Origin: Halodesulfovibrio sp.
Lineage (GTDB): Bacteria > Desulfobacterota > Desulfovibrionia > Desulfovibrionales > Desulfovibrionaceae
NCBI GenBank assembly: GCA_003252375.1
Contig: QKEJ01000038.1
Location: forward strand, 1-64,000
DNA: 64,000 nucleotides
Reading direction: 5' to 3'
The position numbers and the translations under genes were made by a program. Numbering within the stretch: position 1 is the first letter of the stretch; each line of letters opens with the position of its first letter. A model generated the notes under the pieces. That model saw only the letters and a list, made by a program, of their open reading frames with translations, was not told where the DNA came from and did no database searches. Shown here one piece after another: positions 7,646-18,931 of this stretch.

Positions 7646-9337
7646 ATGGAGCTTACAGGGGCCACGATCCTGTTGGAAAGCCTTAAGAAGGAAGGCGTTG
7701 ATGTTGTGTTCGGCTACCCCGGCGGTGCCGTTCTGGACATTTACAACGAGCTTCCCCGGCATGAAGAGATTCGGCACGTGCTGGTGCGCCACGAACAGGG
7801 CGCCGTACATGCCGCGGATGGCTACGCACGGGCTTCCGGAAAGGTGGGAGTGTGTCTGGTGACCTCGGGTCCCGGCGCCACCAACACCGTTACCGGCATT
7901 GCCACCGCGTATTGCGACTCCATTCCGCTCGTCGTGCTAACAGGACAGGTCCCCACTCCCCTGATCGGCAACGATGCGTTCCAGGAGGTTGATATTGTCG
8001 GCATCACCAGACCGTGCACCAAGCACAACTATCTGGTGAAGGACATCACCAAACTGGCTTCCACGATTAAGGAAGCCTTTTATCTGGCGCGCTCCGGCCG
8101 TCCGGGGCCTGTTCTTGTGGATATTCCCAAGGACGTGCAGAACCAGCTGTGCGAATTCGTCTATCCGGACGACATCAAGATGCGCAGCTACAATCCCACA
8201 TACAAGCCCAACCTGAATCAGCTGCGGCGTGCCGTCGATCATATCATGATGGCGAAGCGTCCCCTGATTTTCGCGGGGGGAGGTGTCATCACCTCCAATG
8301 CCAGTGCCGAGCTGGGTGAGCTGGCCCGGTCGCTGCGCATTCCCGTGGTGGGCAGCCTCATGGGGCTTGGCGGATTCCCCGGCGACGACCCCCTGTGGCT
8401 GGGTATGCTGGGAATGCACGGTACCTATGCGGCCAACAAGGCCGTCAGCAACGCCGATGTGATCATTGCGGCAGGCGCACGGTTTGACGACCGCGTGACG
8501 GGCAAGCTTTCTACCTTTGCCCCCGGCGCCAAGATCATCCACATTGACATTGATCCCACATCCATCCGCAAGAACGTGGAAGTGCATGTGCCCGTGGTGG
8601 GCGACTGTCGTCACGCCCTTGCCGGGATTCAGGAGATCGTGAACACCCGTATGGCCGAAAAGGACTGGCAGGGCGTGCATGGCGACTGGATCCGGCAGGT
8701 GGAGGAGTGGCGGGCCGCCCAGCCGGTGACCTATATCGAGAATGGTACGCTCAAACCCCAGAAGGTGGTGGAAACGATTTTCGAGCTTACCAAGGGCGAA
8801 GCGATCATTACCACCGAAGTGGGGCAGAACCAGATGTGGACTGCCCAGTTCTACAAGTTCCGCAAGCCGAGAACCCTGCTCACCTCGGGCGGGCTCGGTA
8901 CCATGGGATACGGCCTGCCTGCCGCCCTGGGCGCGCAGATGGCCTTCCCCGACAGAATGGTCATAGACATTGCGGGTGACGGCTCCATCCAGATGAACAG
9001 TCAGGAGCTGATGACCGCAGTGTGCAACCGTCTGCCGGTGAAGATCGTTATCCTGAACAACGGATTCCTCGGCATGGTCCGGCAGTGGCAGGAGCTGTTC
9101 TACAAGCGCAACTACTGCAACACCTGCATGGACGCCCAGCCCGATTTCGTGAAGCTGGCGGAAGCCTACGGGGCCTCCGGCTACCGGGTGACCGAAGAGT
9201 CGCAGCTGGAATCCGTTCTGAAGGAGGCGTTTGCCAACCCCAACACCTGCATCATCGACGTGCATGTGGAGCGGGAGGAAAACGTATACCCCATGGTGCC
9301 TGCCGGTGCCTCCCTTGAAGAAATGCTGCTGGTGTAG
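7646..9337 (+). CDS. ilvB: Acetolactate synthase large (catalytic) subunit
   Basis: The 563-aa enzyme condenses two pyruvates (or pyruvate and 2-oxobutyrate) with thiamine diphosphate to start valine, leucine and isoleucine synthesis. The N-terminal pyrimidine-binding domain carries the catalytic Glu in [16 protein letters not shown]; the central FAD-binding-like domain and C-terminal ThDP motif [12 protein letters not shown]...NN are present; length is typical. GGAGG precedes the ATG. It is followed nine bases later by ilvH. The short helical DUF465 gene upstream is adjacent, so the operon may be driven from the yggT promoter or from an internal one I could not identify. Confidence 0.97.
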   Translation: MELTGATILLESLKKEGVDVVFGYPGGAVLDIYNELPRHEEIRHVLVRHEQGAVHAADGYARASGKVGVCLVTSGPGATNTVTGIATAYCDSIPLVVLTGQVPTPLIGNDAFQEVDIVGITRPCTKHNYLVKDITKLASTIKEAFYLARSGRPGPVLVDIPKDVQNQLCEFVYPDDIKMRSYNPTYKPNLNQLRRAVDHIMMAKRPLIFAGGGVITSNASAELGELARSLRIPVVGSLMGLGGFPGDDPLWLGMLGMHGTYAANKAVSNADVIIAAGARFDDRVTGKLSTFAPGAKIIHIDIDPTSIRKNVEVHVPVVGDCRHALAGIQEIVNTRMAEKDWQGVHGDWIRQVEEWRAAQPVTYIENGTLKPQKVVETIFELTKGEAIITTEVGQNQMWTAQFYKFRKPRTLLTSGGLGTMGYGLPAALGAQMAFPDRMVIDIAGDGSIQMNSQELMTAVCNRLPVKIVILNNGFLGMVRQWQELFYKRNYCNTCMDAQPDFVKLAEAYGASGYRVTEESQLESVLKEAFANPNTCIIDVHVEREENVYPMVPAGASLEEMLLV

Positions 9338-9346
9338 GAGGTATCC

Positions 9347-9835
9347 ATGCGTCACTTACTGTCGGTACTTGTCGAGAACGAACCCGGTGTGCTTTCCCGC
9401 GTGGCCGGACTTTTCAGCGGGCGCGGTTTCAACGTGGATTCCCTGAACGTTGCCCCCACGCTGGAAGAGGGCGTTTCCCTCATGACCATAACCACGACCG
9501 GTGATGACCAGATCGTGGAGCAGATCATAAAACAGCTCCGCAAGCTGGTAACCGTGATTAAAGTTGTTGACTTTCAGGACCTCGCTGCCGTAGAGCGAGA
9601 GATGGCGCTTATGAAGGTCTATGCGGAAGATAGCCGCAGGGCAGAGATTTTGCGCATTGCCGATATATTCCGCTGCAAGGTAGTCGATGTGAGCATGAAT
9701 GAATTGACCATAGAAGCCACGGGCGACCACGGCAAGATTGAAGCGATCATCGCGCTACTAACGCGTTTCGGCATTAAGGAAATTGCACGGACCGGCACTG
9801 TTGCTATGCGTCGATCCATGCAACCCGAGAGTTAG
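9347..9835 (+). CDS. ilvH: Acetolactate synthase small (regulatory) subunit
   Basis: The 162-aa protein has an N-terminal ACT domain ([28 protein letters not shown]) that mediates valine feedback, and a C-terminal ALS_ss_C domain. It binds and activates IlvB. GGAGG before the ATG, nine bases after ilvB. A strong hairpin follows it, before ilvC. Confidence 0.96.
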   Translation: MRHLLSVLVENEPGVLSRVAGLFSGRGFNVDSLNVAPTLEEGVSLMTITTTGDDQIVEQIIKQLRKLVTVIKVVDFQDLAAVEREMALMKVYAEDSRRAEILRIADIFRCKVVDVSMNELTIEATGDHGKIEAIIALLTRFGIKEIARTGTVAMRRSMQPES

Positions 9836-9850
9836 ACAAACACGCTAGGC

Positions 9851-9892
9851 AACCCGCCTGAGCGCCGGTCGGCTCTCAGGCGGGTTTTTTTA
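9851..9892 (+). terminator. Terminator or attenuator-like hairpin between ilvH and ilvC
   Basis: A perfect 12-bp stem AACCCGCCTGAG/CTCAGGCGGGTT followed by a T tract. It lies 15 bases after ilvH. Because ilvC follows only 50 bases later without a clear promoter in between, partial read-through is possible. Confidence 0.88.
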
Positions 9893-9906
9893 TACCCCTA
9901 ACCTAA

Positions 9907-10932
<1,026 letters not shown>

Positions 10933-10954
10933 CCGAGCCCAGGTCAGTGAATAC

Positions 10955-10986
10955 AAGAAGGCCGCCCCCAGGGGCGGCCTTTTTTA
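10955..10986 (+). terminator. Terminator of ilvC
   Basis: AAGGCCGCCCC/GGGGCGGCCTT stem with a minimal loop and a T tract (TTTTTAT), about 25 bases after ilvC. Confidence 0.9.
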
Positions 10987-11121
10987 TGGGATACCGGTCT
11001 GCCGGGAGGGGGGGATCGATTGTCATGGTCGCCAAAGTATGATGTGAATGCCGGGGGGGCATATGGTGTTCGCAACCTGCAAAACGGGAGAGGCTGCCCG
11101 TGCATCAGCCTCAGGTGCAGC

Positions 11122-11622
11122 ATGATTATCAGACCCGAAACCGCAGCGGATTACGCCGCCATAACACGAATGACCGCTGCCGCCTTTGCGGACCATCCGT
11201 ACAGCCGGAACACGGAACAGTTCATCATTACCGCCTTGCGCGCGGCAGGGGCGTTGACGCTCTCGCTTGTGGCCGAGGTTGAGGGGCAGGTCGCGGGGCA
11301 CATCGCCTTTTCTCCTGTCCGTATTGCAGGGGCCTCCGACGGCTGGCATGGCGTGGGACCCGTTTCCGTTGAGCCTGCATGCCAACGCGGGGGAATTGGC
11401 AGCGCTCTCGTCAGAGAGGGGCTGCAGCAGCTTCGCGGGCTTGGCTCACAGGGCTGCGTTCTGGCGGGTGATCCGCACTTCTATGGGCGGTTCGGGTTCC
11501 GCAATTACCCGGAGCTGGTGTACGAGGGCATCCCGCAGGAGTTCTTTCTTGCCTTGCCGTTCGGGGATGGCGCACCTGTTGGTGTCGTGCAGTTCCACGA
11601 AGGCTTTGGGGCAACGGAATAG
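11122..11622 (+). CDS. GNAT family N-acetyltransferase (YhbS-like)
   Basis: A 166-aa acetyl-CoA-dependent N-acetyltransferase. The acetyl-CoA pyrophosphate loop appears as QRGGIGSALVREGLQQL, preceded by the beta-4 strand GPVSVEPA, and the C-terminal GDPHFYGRFGFRN segment is typical of YhbS-type members. ATG at 11122 begins the usual MIIRPETAADY; the track's GTG at 11020 extends into non-coding sequence. Monocistronic between the ilvC and lpdA terminators. Substrate unknown. Confidence 0.85.
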   Translation: MIIRPETAADYAAITRMTAAAFADHPYSRNTEQFIITALRAAGALTLSLVAEVEGQVAGHIAFSPVRIAGASDGWHGVGPVSVEPACQRGGIGSALVREGLQQLRGLGSQGCVLAGDPHFYGRFGFRNYPELVYEGIPQEFFLALPFGDGAPVGVVQFHEGFGATE

Positions 11623-11660
11623 ATGGGTATACGCCAGCAGGGCAATTGGCGTGCATCAAT

Positions 11661-11694
11661 CAAAAAGGCCGCCCGTCGTGTGACGGGCGGCCTT
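11661..11694 (-). terminator. Terminator of the gcv-lpdA operon
   Basis: On the minus strand a 13-bp stem AAGGCCGCCCGTC/GACGGGCGGCCTT is followed by a T tract (TTTTTG), 28 bases beyond the lpdA stop. The + strand side has only a weak T run, so it mainly serves lpdA. Confidence 0.9.
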
Positions 11695-11721
11695 GTCATT
11701 TCAAGTAACCAGTAGCGTTTG

Positions 11722-13083
11722 CTACACCGTCGTTCTCGGCGCGGTGGCGGCTGCCTCCAACGCTTCGTCCAGCGTGGGGTGCGCCCAGATGATGGTGTGC
11801 ACATCTTCCACCGTCCACTGCTGTGCCACCATGATGGTGGCGGCAGAGACGAGGTGCGACACGCCGTGACCGACAGCGGCGATACCCGCCATCCTGCCGT
11901 CCACCCACAGCACCTTCACGAATCCGTGCGTGGTGCCGTAGGACTGGGCGATGGGGTTGGCGACCAGCTGCGAAACGGACGCCTCAACGGACGTGCCCGC
12001 GGCCTTCAGTTCCGCCACCGTGGCGCCCACACGCATTACTTCCGTATGGCCGTAGATGCAGGCAGGCATGGGACCGGAGACGTATTCCGCATCGGTCCTG
12101 CCGCACAGATGGCGCACCACGTAGCGGGCCTGATGGTCCGCCGCATGGGCCAGCAGGGTGCGGCCGTTGATGTCGCCGATGGCGTAGACCGTGTCCGATG
12201 CCTTCAGGCAGGCGTCTGTCCTGATCCAACCGGCACCGACCGTTGCGCCCCCGGCAGCGTCGACCGAGAGGCCGTCGCTGGCGGGCTTGCGGCCAGCGGC
12301 CATGAGCGAGGTGTCCGCCGTAAGGGTTGCACCATCCTCGAAGGTCAGCACGGCCTTGCCGTCCACGGTCTTCAGGGAGGCGACCTTGCGGCCGGTATGG
12401 ATGGTCCATCCCTCGCGCTTGAGCTGCTTGCCGAGCACGTCGCCGATATCCGCATCCTCGGTGGGAGCAAGGCGGTCCATGCCCTCCACGATGGTGATCT
12501 TCGTGCCGAGGCGGCTGAAGAAATCGCCCATCTCGAGCCCGATGGCACCGGCGCCCACAATGATTATGGTTGCCGGGGCTTCGGTCAGGGTCAGCACGTG
12601 CGAGGAGTGCAGCACGCAGTCGCCGTCCGGTTCAAGACCGGGAAAGGCGGTGGGCATGGAACCCGTCGCCACGATGCACTTGGCAAAGGTCAGGTCCGTC
12701 GTGCCTTCGGCATTGGTCACCGCAAGACTCGTCGGTCCGGTAAAGGCGGCCGTGCCGTTGAACACGTCCACGCCCAGTGCCTGCAGCTGCTTGCCCACGG
12801 CGGTACGGCTTCCCTTGAGAAAGCGGTCCTTGCGGGTCTGCATGGCGGGCAGGTCGAAGTGCAGCTCGCCGGTGGCGGACTTCAGCTTGGCCTGTCCGTG
12901 CAGCAGGGGGGCGGCAGCCGTGGAGCCGAGGAACAACTTGGTGGGAATGCAGCCCCAGTTGAGGCAGGTGCCACCAAGGTCTTCCTTCTCCACCAGCCCG
13001 GTCTTCAGACCGGCCTGTGCCGCTTCCATGGCGGCGCGCATGCCGCCGGGGCCTGCGCCTATGACAAGACAATCATACGTCAT
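11722..13083 (-). CDS. lpdA: Dihydrolipoyl dehydrogenase (L protein)
   Basis: The 453-aa flavoprotein reoxidises dihydrolipoyl groups with NAD+. It shows the FAD motif LVIGAGPGGMRAA, the redox disulfide GGTCLNWGCIPTK, an NAD-binding GAGAIGLEMGDFFSRLG and a C-terminal HPTLDEA carrying the catalytic His. Its ATG lies 14 bases after the gcvPB stop with an AGGTG box, so it is the fourth gene of gcvH-gcvPA-gcvPB-lpdA and most likely serves the glycine cleavage complex. Confidence 0.95.
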   Translation of the reverse strand: MTYDCLVIGAGPGGMRAAMEAAQAGLKTGLVEKEDLGGTCLNWGCIPTKLFLGSTAAAPLLHGQAKLKSATGELHFDLPAMQTRKDRFLKGSRTAVGKQLQALGVDVFNGTAAFTGPTSLAVTNAEGTTDLTFAKCIVATGSMPTAFPGLEPDGDCVLHSSHVLTLTEAPATIIIVGAGAIGLEMGDFFSRLGTKITIVEGMDRLAPTEDADIGDVLGKQLKREGWTIHTGRKVASLKTVDGKAVLTFEDGATLTADTSLMAAGRKPASDGLSVDAAGGATVGAGWIRTDACLKASDTVYAIGDINGRTLLAHAADHQARYVVRHLCGRTDAEYVSGPMPACIYGHTEVMRVGATVAELKAAGTSVEASVSQLVANPIAQSYGTTHGFVKVLWVDGRMAGIAAVGHGVSHLVSAATIMVAQQWTVEDVHTIIWAHPTLDEALEAAATAPRTTV

Positions 13084-13097
13084 GACAGCACCTGGCC

Positions 13098-14546
13098 CTA
13101 CGCGGGGTCGATGAGGATCATGGACCGGGCAGCCTTGGTTTCATCAAGGCGGCGTACCGGCATGGTGACCGGCGCATCCTGCAGGGCTACGGGGTCCGTC
13201 TTTGCGGATTCCAGAATCTCGATGAGATCCTGCACGAAGGCGTCCATGGTCTCCTTGCTTTCCGTTTCCGTGGGCTCATACATCATGCATTCCTTGACGA
13301 TGAGCGGGAAGTAGATGGTGGGAGCATGGTAGCCCTTGTCCAGCAGGGCCTTGGCGATATCCAGCGCGCGCACGCCGCAGGCCGCCTGCTGGTCGCAGGC
13401 CGAGGCCACGAACTCGTGCATGCAGATGCGGTTGTAGGGAATATGCATGTGCTCTTCCAGCAGCTTGCGCATGTAGTTGGCGTTCAGCACCGCGTATTCG
13501 GACACGCGTTTCAGGCCTTCGCCGCCCAGGCGCAGAATGTAGGCATAGGCCTTCAGGACCACGCCGAAGTTGCCGTAGAAGGGCGCCATGAAGCCGATGG
13601 ACTTGGGGTAGTCGTAGTTCAGGAAGAACCGGCCGTCGCGCAGCTTGTCCACACGGGAGATGGGCAGGTAGGGCTCCAGGCGTTCGGAAACGCCCACGGG
13701 GCCGGAACCGGGGCCGCCGCCGCCGTGCGGGGTGGCAAAGGTCTTGTGCAGGTTCAGGTGCACCACGTCGAAGCCCACGTCGCCCACGCGCATCTTGCCC
13801 ATGATGGCGTTCAGGTTCGCGCCGTCATAGTAGAGCAGGGCGTCCACCTTGCGCAGCTTTTCCACGATCTCGGGCAGGTGCTTTTCGAAAAGCCCGAGGG
13901 TGTTGGGGCAGGTCATCATCAGGGCGGCCACTTCGTCGTCCAGTACGGCGTCCAGCGCCGCAGGATCGATCAGGCCGTCCTTGGATTCAATGTTCACCAC
14001 TTCGAACCCGGCAAGGGCTGCAGAAGCGGGGTTGGTGCCGTGGGCGGAGTCCGGGCAGATGACCTTGGTCTTCTTGTTGCCCTTGTCCTTGTGGTAGGCG
14101 GCAATGAGCATGGCCCCGGTCAGTTCGCCGTGTGCGCCGGCCATGGGATGCAGGGTGAAGGCATGCATGCCCGTCACCTCGCAGAGCAGGCGCTCCGATT
14201 CGTACATGACCTCAAGGGCGCCCTGCGTGTACAGGCCTGCGCTCTTGATCTGCGGCAGAAGGGGATGCAGGTTGGCAAAGCCGGGCAGGGCGGCGACGTT
14301 TTCCGTGAACTTGGGGTTGTACTTCATGGTACAGGAGCCCAGGGGGTAGAAATTGGAATCCACCCCGTAGTTCAGGCGCGAAAGGCGGGAGAAGTGGCGC
14401 ACCACGTCCAGCTCGCTCATTTCCGGCAGTGCGGGACGCTTGCCGCGCAGCAGGTTGGCGGGGATGAAGGCCTCCGCGCGCTCCTCCGGCATGGGAGGCA
14501 GGCAGGCGGTACGTCCGGGAACGGATTGTGCGAATACGGTCTTCAT
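13098..14546 (-). CDS. gcvPB: Glycine dehydrogenase (decarboxylating) subunit 2
   Basis: The 482-aa subunit carries the pyridoxal-phosphate Lys in NLHKTFATPHGGGGPGSGPVGV. With GcvPA it forms the P protein, which decarboxylates glycine and loads the aminomethyl group onto lipoyl-GcvH. The ATG overlaps the gcvPA stop as TAATG. Full length for the two-subunit type. Confidence 0.96.
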   Translation of the reverse strand: MKTVFAQSVPGRTACLPPMPEERAEAFIPANLLRGKRPALPEMSELDVVRHFSRLSRLNYGVDSNFYPLGSCTMKYNPKFTENVAALPGFANLHPLLPQIKSAGLYTQGALEVMYESERLLCEVTGMHAFTLHPMAGAHGELTGAMLIAAYHKDKGNKKTKVICPDSAHGTNPASAALAGFEVVNIESKDGLIDPAALDAVLDDEVAALMMTCPNTLGLFEKHLPEIVEKLRKVDALLYYDGANLNAIMGKMRVGDVGFDVVHLNLHKTFATPHGGGGPGSGPVGVSERLEPYLPISRVDKLRDGRFFLNYDYPKSIGFMAPFYGNFGVVLKAYAYILRLGGEGLKRVSEYAVLNANYMRKLLEEHMHIPYNRICMHEFVASACDQQAACGVRALDIAKALLDKGYHAPTIYFPLIVKECMMYEPTETESKETMDAFVQDLIEILESAKTDPVALQDAPVTMPVRRLDETKAARSMILIDPA

Positions 14547-15877
14547 TACAGTATCCCTCCCAGCATCTCGGCCAGAATGCCGACCTGTTCAAAGGTGTTC
14601 TTTTCCGTGCAGGCCATGAGCAGGACATCGTCCATGTCCTCGTAATAGCGGCCCAGCGGAACGCCGGCCACGTAGCCTCGTTCGACGAGCTTGTCCACGG
14701 CCTCAAAGGCGCTGATGGGCAGGCGCACGGCCACTTCGTTGCCGAAGGGGGCGTCGTTGAGCAGCTCCACGCCGGGGATGGCGGTAAGCCTGTCCGCAAG
14801 GTAGTGAGCGCGCTCCATGGAAAGCTCGGCCGTGCGGATGAGCCCTTCGGGTCCGAGCAGGCACATGTGGATGAGCGCACGCAGCGCACACAGGGCCTGG
14901 TTGGAGCAGATGTTCGAGGTAGCCTTGGCGCGGCGGATGTGCTGCTCGCGGGCCTGCAGGGTCAGCACGTAGCCCTCGCGGCCTTCCAGGTCCTCGGTGC
15001 GGCCCACGATGCGGCCGGGCATCTGACGGATGAGCTTTTCGGTGCAGGCCATCATGCCGAGGTAGGGCCCGCCGAAGGAAAGCGGCTGGCCAAGGCTCTG
15101 ACCTTCGGCCACGGCGATGTCTGCGCCCATTTCGCCGGGGGTCTTCAGCACGGACTGCATGACCGGGTACACGGAGATGATGCCCAGCGCCTTGTGAGCA
15201 TGCGCGTGTTCAAAGAGCTCGGTGAAGTCGCTGACATTGCCGAAGAAATTGGGGTTCTGCACCACCACGGCCGCACAGCGGTCATCAATGGCGGCCTTCA
15301 GCTTCTCGATGTCGGTGGTGCCGTTATCGTGCGGCACGGTGATGAATTCGAGATTCAGGTTGGAGGTGTAGGAAGCCAGCATGGTCCGGTAGATGGGGCT
15401 GACTGCTTCGGAGACCACGATGCGCGAGCGCTTGGTCGCGCGTACGGCCATCATCATGGCTTCGAAGATGGCGGAGCCGCCGTCATACACGGAAGCGTTG
15501 GAGGCATCCATGTCCAGCAGGCGGCAGACGGCCGTCTGAAATTCGAAGATGGCCTGCAGGGTGCCCTGCGAGGATTCGGGCTGGTAGGGCGTGTAGGCCG
15601 TGTAGAACTCGCCGCGCGAGATGAGCCCGTCGATCGCCTTGGGAATATGGTGGTTGTAGAAACCGGCTCCGAGGAAGCTGACCAGATCGGTTCTGCTCTT
15701 GGCAGCCAGCTGTTCAAGGTGGCTGCACACTTCCATTTCGCTCATGCCCTCGGGCAGATCGAAACTCTTGGGGCGCATGGATTCGGGAATGTCCGCGAAC
15801 AGATCTTCAAGGGTGGTGACGCCGATGACGTCGAGCATGGCCTTGAGATCTTCCGGAGTGTGGGGAACGAAAGGCAT
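14546..15877 (-). CDS. gcvPA: Glycine dehydrogenase (decarboxylating) subunit 1
   Basis: The 443-aa subunit begins MPFVPHTPEDLKAML and has the family segments FLGAGFYNHHIP, YTPYQPESSQGTLQAIFEFQ and GGPYLGMMA. AGGAGG stands seven bases before the ATG. It is translationally coupled to gcvPB; a 227-base gap separates it from gcvH upstream. Confidence 0.96.
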   Translation of the reverse strand: MPFVPHTPEDLKAMLDVIGVTTLEDLFADIPESMRPKSFDLPEGMSEMEVCSHLEQLAAKSRTDLVSFLGAGFYNHHIPKAIDGLISRGEFYTAYTPYQPESSQGTLQAIFEFQTAVCRLLDMDASNASVYDGGSAIFEAMMMAVRATKRSRIVVSEAVSPIYRTMLASYTSNLNLEFITVPHDNGTTDIEKLKAAIDDRCAAVVVQNPNFFGNVSDFTELFEHAHAHKALGIISVYPVMQSVLKTPGEMGADIAVAEGQSLGQPLSFGGPYLGMMACTEKLIRQMPGRIVGRTEDLEGREGYVLTLQAREQHIRRAKATSNICSNQALCALRALIHMCLLGPEGLIRTAELSMERAHYLADRLTAIPGVELLNDAPFGNEVAVRLPISAFEAVDKLVERGYVAGVPLGRYYEDMDDVLLMACTEKNTFEQVGILAEMLGGIL

Positions 15878-16104
15878 AGGGCCTCCTGTGGCCTGTACAT
15901 TCTTCAGAAGAACGCGAATACGCTGCCTGATGGCAGATGAAACCCGGATGCGGCCGGGGGCCGTATCCTGCCGGACAACACGATGCGTCGGGGCGCTCCA
16001 GCGGTCTTGTCACCAGCGAACGGACACACGCACAGGAGGCAGGTCATAGCCTGCCGTTGCGGGGTGCCGGTCGGTGCGGAAAGGCGCGGGGACCGCCGCC
16101 GGGG
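15878..16104 (-). other. Gap between gcvH and gcvPA (227 bases)
   Basis: No ORF is convincing. I looked for a glycine riboswitch on the minus strand (CCGAAGG-type core) and did not find it. A short GGCAGG/CCTGCC hairpin occurs near 16037-16054 but lacks a T tract, so gcvH and gcvPA may still share a transcript. Confidence 0.5.
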
Positions 16105-16488
16105 CTAGTGGTCTTCGCTGGCGGCCAGTTCGGCGTATTCAGTGGCGGAGAGCAGGTCCTTGGGTTCGCCGGAGATGCGTACCTTGATGAGCCAGCCGTC
16201 TTCAAATGCAGATTCGTTGACCTTTTCGGGGGCGTCCTCAAGCGCTTCGTTTACGGCAATGACTTCGCCGCTGACGGGAGCGTAGAGTTCGCTGGCAGCC
16301 TTGACGGATTCGATGGAACCCATTTCCGCACCGGCAGCCACGGTGTCACCAACGGCAGGCAGTTCCACGAAGGTGATGTCGCCAAGCAGTTCCTGTGCAA
16401 AGTCGGTGATGCCGATGACGGCGGTGTCACCATCGATGTCTGCCCATTCGTGCGACTTGCTGTAGAGAAGATTTTCAGGGGTTTTCAT
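16105..16488 (-). CDS. gcvH: Glycine cleavage system H protein
   Basis: The 127-aa lipoyl carrier shuttles the aminomethyl group among P, T and L proteins. The lipoylation Lys is in [19 protein letters not shown]-terminal [23 protein letters not shown] and C-terminal DGWLIKVR are typical. The track's start at 16830 is a shadow; ATG at 16488 has GGGAGG ten bases upstream. It is the first gene of the gcv run. No gcvT is present in this window. Confidence 0.96.
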   Translation of the reverse strand: MKTPENLLYSKSHEWADIDGDTAVIGITDFAQELLGDITFVELPAVGDTVAAGAEMGSIESVKAASELYAPVSGEVIAVNEALEDAPEKVNESAFEDGWLIKVRISGEPKDLLSATEYAELAASEDH

Positions 16489-16565
16489 GGGGCGGAGCCT
16501 CCCGGGGGTTGATGTTGTTGTGGTTGTGGTATGGCGGTTTAGCGCCCGCCGTGCGATACTGGTTC

Positions 16566-16594
16566 TGCATACCTGCGGACCTGTTGTTGGGCAA
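16566..16594 (-). promoter_or_regulatory. Predicted sigma-70 promoter of gcvH
   Basis: On the minus strand TTGCCC and TATGCA are 17 bases apart, giving a leader of about 70 bases before gcvH. Confidence 0.55.
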
Positions 16595-16659
16595 GTCCTG
16601 AGTGTATGTTTTCGGCAGAAAGTGTGCCTGTTCCTGCACGATGGTGCACTTTGTCTAAA

Positions 16660-16697
16660 AGGAAAGGCCAGCACACACGCTTGGTGGAGCTGGCCGT
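16660..16697 (-). terminator. Terminator of the lone receiver gene
   Basis: On the minus strand GGCCAGC...GCTGGCC followed by TTTCCTTTT, about 20 bases beyond the receiver gene stop. The loop is long (16 bases). Confidence 0.7.
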
Positions 16698-16717
16698 TGT
16701 TCTCATTGAGGACTCGT

Positions 16718-17131
16718 TTAGGCGGACGTCTTTTCCAGAGTGACACCCAGAGACTGGATCTCATCGAGAATCGTCTGCTTGCGAATGGGTTTGACGATGT
16801 AGCTGATGGCGTCGCCAAGGAAGAATGCATCGTGGACTTCCTTGTTGTCGTCCAGGCCGGAAATCATGATGACCTTGGCCGCCTTGTCGGTGCCAACGCC
16901 CATTTCCTTCTCGACCTCACGGATTTCGCGGAGCGCCTCCTGCCCGTCCATGTTGGGCATCATGATGTCCAGAGTGATGACATCATAGGGCTCGCCGTCC
17001 TTGAGGGCGGCGCGGAAGGCTTCCACACCTTCCTCTCCGTCGGCAGCCACCTCGACGTATCCGTAGGGATGCAGGATCTTCTGCACCAGCCGACGGCTGT
17101 CGAAGTCGTCGTCTATGACAAGAAACTTCAT
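16718..17131 (-). CDS. Single-domain response regulator (CheY-like)
   Basis: A 137-aa stand-alone receiver: acidic triad VIDDDFD, phospho-acceptor Asp in [14 protein letters not shown], the Ser/Thr switch in MISG and Lys in VKPI. No output domain. ATG at 17131 has GGAGGAG upstream; the longer track start is not supported. It has its own promoter and terminator and sits between pgm and the gcv operon. Its kinase partner is not identifiable; the hybrid kinase at 19-22.6 kb on the same strand has an HPt and is a possible but unproven source of phosphate. Confidence 0.92.
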   Translation of the reverse strand: MKFLVIDDDFDSRRLVQKILHPYGYVEVAADGEEGVEAFRAALKDGEPYDVITLDIMMPNMDGQEALREIREVEKEMGVGTDKAAKVIMISGLDDNKEVHDAFFLGDAISYIVKPIRKQTILDEIQSLGVTLEKTSA

Positions 17132-17171
17132 GCAACTCCTCCAAAGTGTTCCGGAGATGTACTGGGCGTCA

Positions 17172-17200
17172 ACAGTACATTTCCTAATGCTGTGCGTCAA
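17172..17200 (-). promoter_or_regulatory. Predicted sigma-70 promoter of the receiver gene
   Basis: TTGACG and TACTGT on the minus strand with a 17-base spacer; leader about 35-40 bases. Confidence 0.65.
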
Positions 17201-17237
17201 TAAACTTGCAGGATGCCGGATACCTGGCAGGCCTGCA

Positions 17238-18884
17238 TCAGGCGCCCGCGGCCCTGAAGGCCTCGGCCACGATCAGTTTTGCCTCTTCCTGAAGCTGCCT
17301 GAGGTGCGCCTCGCCGGAGAAGCTTTCGGTGTAAATCTTGTATACGTCCTCCGTGCCGGAGGGGCGTGCCGCAAACCATCCCGCCTCGGTAACGACCTTC
17401 AGTCCGCCGATGGGGGCCCCGTTGCCGGGGGCGTGGGTGAGCTTGGCGGTAATGGGGTTGCCTGCCAGCGTGGCTGCCTGAACGGCTTCCGGGGCAAGGC
17501 TCTTGAGTACCTTTTTCTGCCCGGCGTCGGCCGGGGCTTCCAGCCGTTCGTATATGGGGGTGCCGTGGCGTTCCGTCAGGGCCTTATAGCACTGTTGCGG
17601 GTCCTTCCCGGTTGCGGCGAGGATTTCGCAGGCCAGCAGGTTCATGATGATGCCGTCCTTGTCCGTGGACCACACCCTGCCGTCCTTTTTCAGGAAGCTG
17701 GCTCCGGCGCTTTCCTCGCCGCCGAACCCGTACGAACCGTCAAGCAGGCCGGGAACGAACCACTTGAATCCTACCGGGACCTCGCTGACGGTGCGTCCCA
17801 GATCGGCGGCAACCCGGTCGATCATGGAGCTGGAGACCAATGTCTTGCCTATGGCAGCGGTGTTGTTCCAGCCGGTGCGGTGCGTGAAGAGGTACTGGAT
17901 GGCGGCGGAAAGATAATGGTTGGGATTCATTAACCCCGAGCGGGTGACAATGCCGTGTCGGTCGGTATCCGGGTCATTGCCGAAGGCGATGTCGTAGTCG
18001 CTGCTCAGGCGGATCATGTCGCTCATGGCCCAGGGCGAGGAGCAGTCCATGCGGATGCGGCCGTCCTTGTCCAGGGGCATGAACCGGAAGGTGGGGTCCA
18101 CCGCACGGTTGACCACCGTGATGTCCAGTCCGTATTTCGCCGCGATGGGCTCCCAGTAGGCCAGACCGGCTCCGCCAAGAGGGTCCACGCCAATCTTGAG
18201 GCCGGTGTTGCGAATGGCATCCATGTCCAGAATGGAGGACAGGTCGGCAACGTAGGGCGTGATGTAGTCGTGGGTGAGAGTGGTGCTGGCCTTGAGTGCC
18301 CGTTCCAGAGGCATGCGCAGTATACCGGCGGACGTGTCTGCCAGCAGGCTGTTCGCCCGTTGTTCGATCCACGATGTGACATCAGTATCGGCCGGGCCTC
18401 CGTGGGGCGGGTTATACTTGAACCCCCCGTCCTCCGGCGGATTGTGGGACGGAGTGATGACGATGCCGTCAGCCAGCGCGGTTCCGGTGGCGTTGTAGGA
18501 GAGTATGGCGTGGGAGATGACCGGAGTGGGGACGTAGCCATCCCGCTCGTCTATGCAGACCGTCACGCCGTTGGCTGCCAGAACCTCAAGGGCGGTGCCG
18601 TGCGCCGGTTCGGACAGGGCATGGGTATCCTTGCCGAGAAAGAGGGGGCCGGTGATGCCCTGCTTGGTGCGGTAGTCGCAGACAGCCTGCGTGATGGCCG
18701 CGATATGGGCCTCATTGAAGCTCGATTTCAGGGAGCTGCCCCGATGACCAGAGGTGCCGAAGGAAACACGCTGGGATGGAATGCCGGTGTCAGGCGTTCC
18801 GGTATAGTATGCGGCGACAAGCCGGGGAATGTTGACGATCTGGTCGGCAGGAATCTTTGTTCCGGCCAGCGGGTGGATTGCCAT
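17238..18884 (-). CDS. pgm: Phosphoglucomutase (alpha-D-glucose phosphate-specific)
   Basis: The 548-aa enzyme interconverts glucose 1- and 6-phosphate, feeding glycogen and surface polysaccharide synthesis. The active-site Ser is in [11 protein letters not shown]; the magnesium loop is DPDTDRHG; substrate segments [20 protein letters not shown] and [10 protein letters not shown] are present. Length fits the TIGR01132 type. GGAAG precedes the ATG and a good promoter stands upstream. Confidence 0.96.
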   Translation of the reverse strand: MAIHPLAGTKIPADQIVNIPRLVAAYYTGTPDTGIPSQRVSFGTSGHRGSSLKSSFNEAHIAAITQAVCDYRTKQGITGPLFLGKDTHALSEPAHGTALEVLAANGVTVCIDERDGYVPTPVISHAILSYNATGTALADGIVITPSHNPPEDGGFKYNPPHGGPADTDVTSWIEQRANSLLADTSAGILRMPLERALKASTTLTHDYITPYVADLSSILDMDAIRNTGLKIGVDPLGGAGLAYWEPIAAKYGLDITVVNRAVDPTFRFMPLDKDGRIRMDCSSPWAMSDMIRLSSDYDIAFGNDPDTDRHGIVTRSGLMNPNHYLSAAIQYLFTHRTGWNNTAAIGKTLVSSSMIDRVAADLGRTVSEVPVGFKWFVPGLLDGSYGFGGEESAGASFLKKDGRVWSTDKDGIIMNLLACEILAATGKDPQQCYKALTERHGTPIYERLEAPADAGQKKVLKSLAPEAVQAATLAGNPITAKLTHAPGNGAPIGGLKVVTEAGWFAARPSGTEDVYKIYTESFSGEAHLRQLQEEAKLIVAEAFRAAGA

Positions 18885-18931
18885 GCAGCTTCCTGTGCAA
18901 ATAAGCGGTTAACACCATTGAGTTGTTTCGA

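Noticed and set aside
7937-9355. 472-codon minus-strand ORF
   Set aside because: Antisense shadow of ilvB, which has complete motifs and length.
15878-16717. Glycine riboswitch in the gcv leader or in the gcvH-gcvPA gap
   Set aside because: I searched both gaps for the conserved core (CCGAAGG-type) and paired elements and found none; a covariance search would be decisive.
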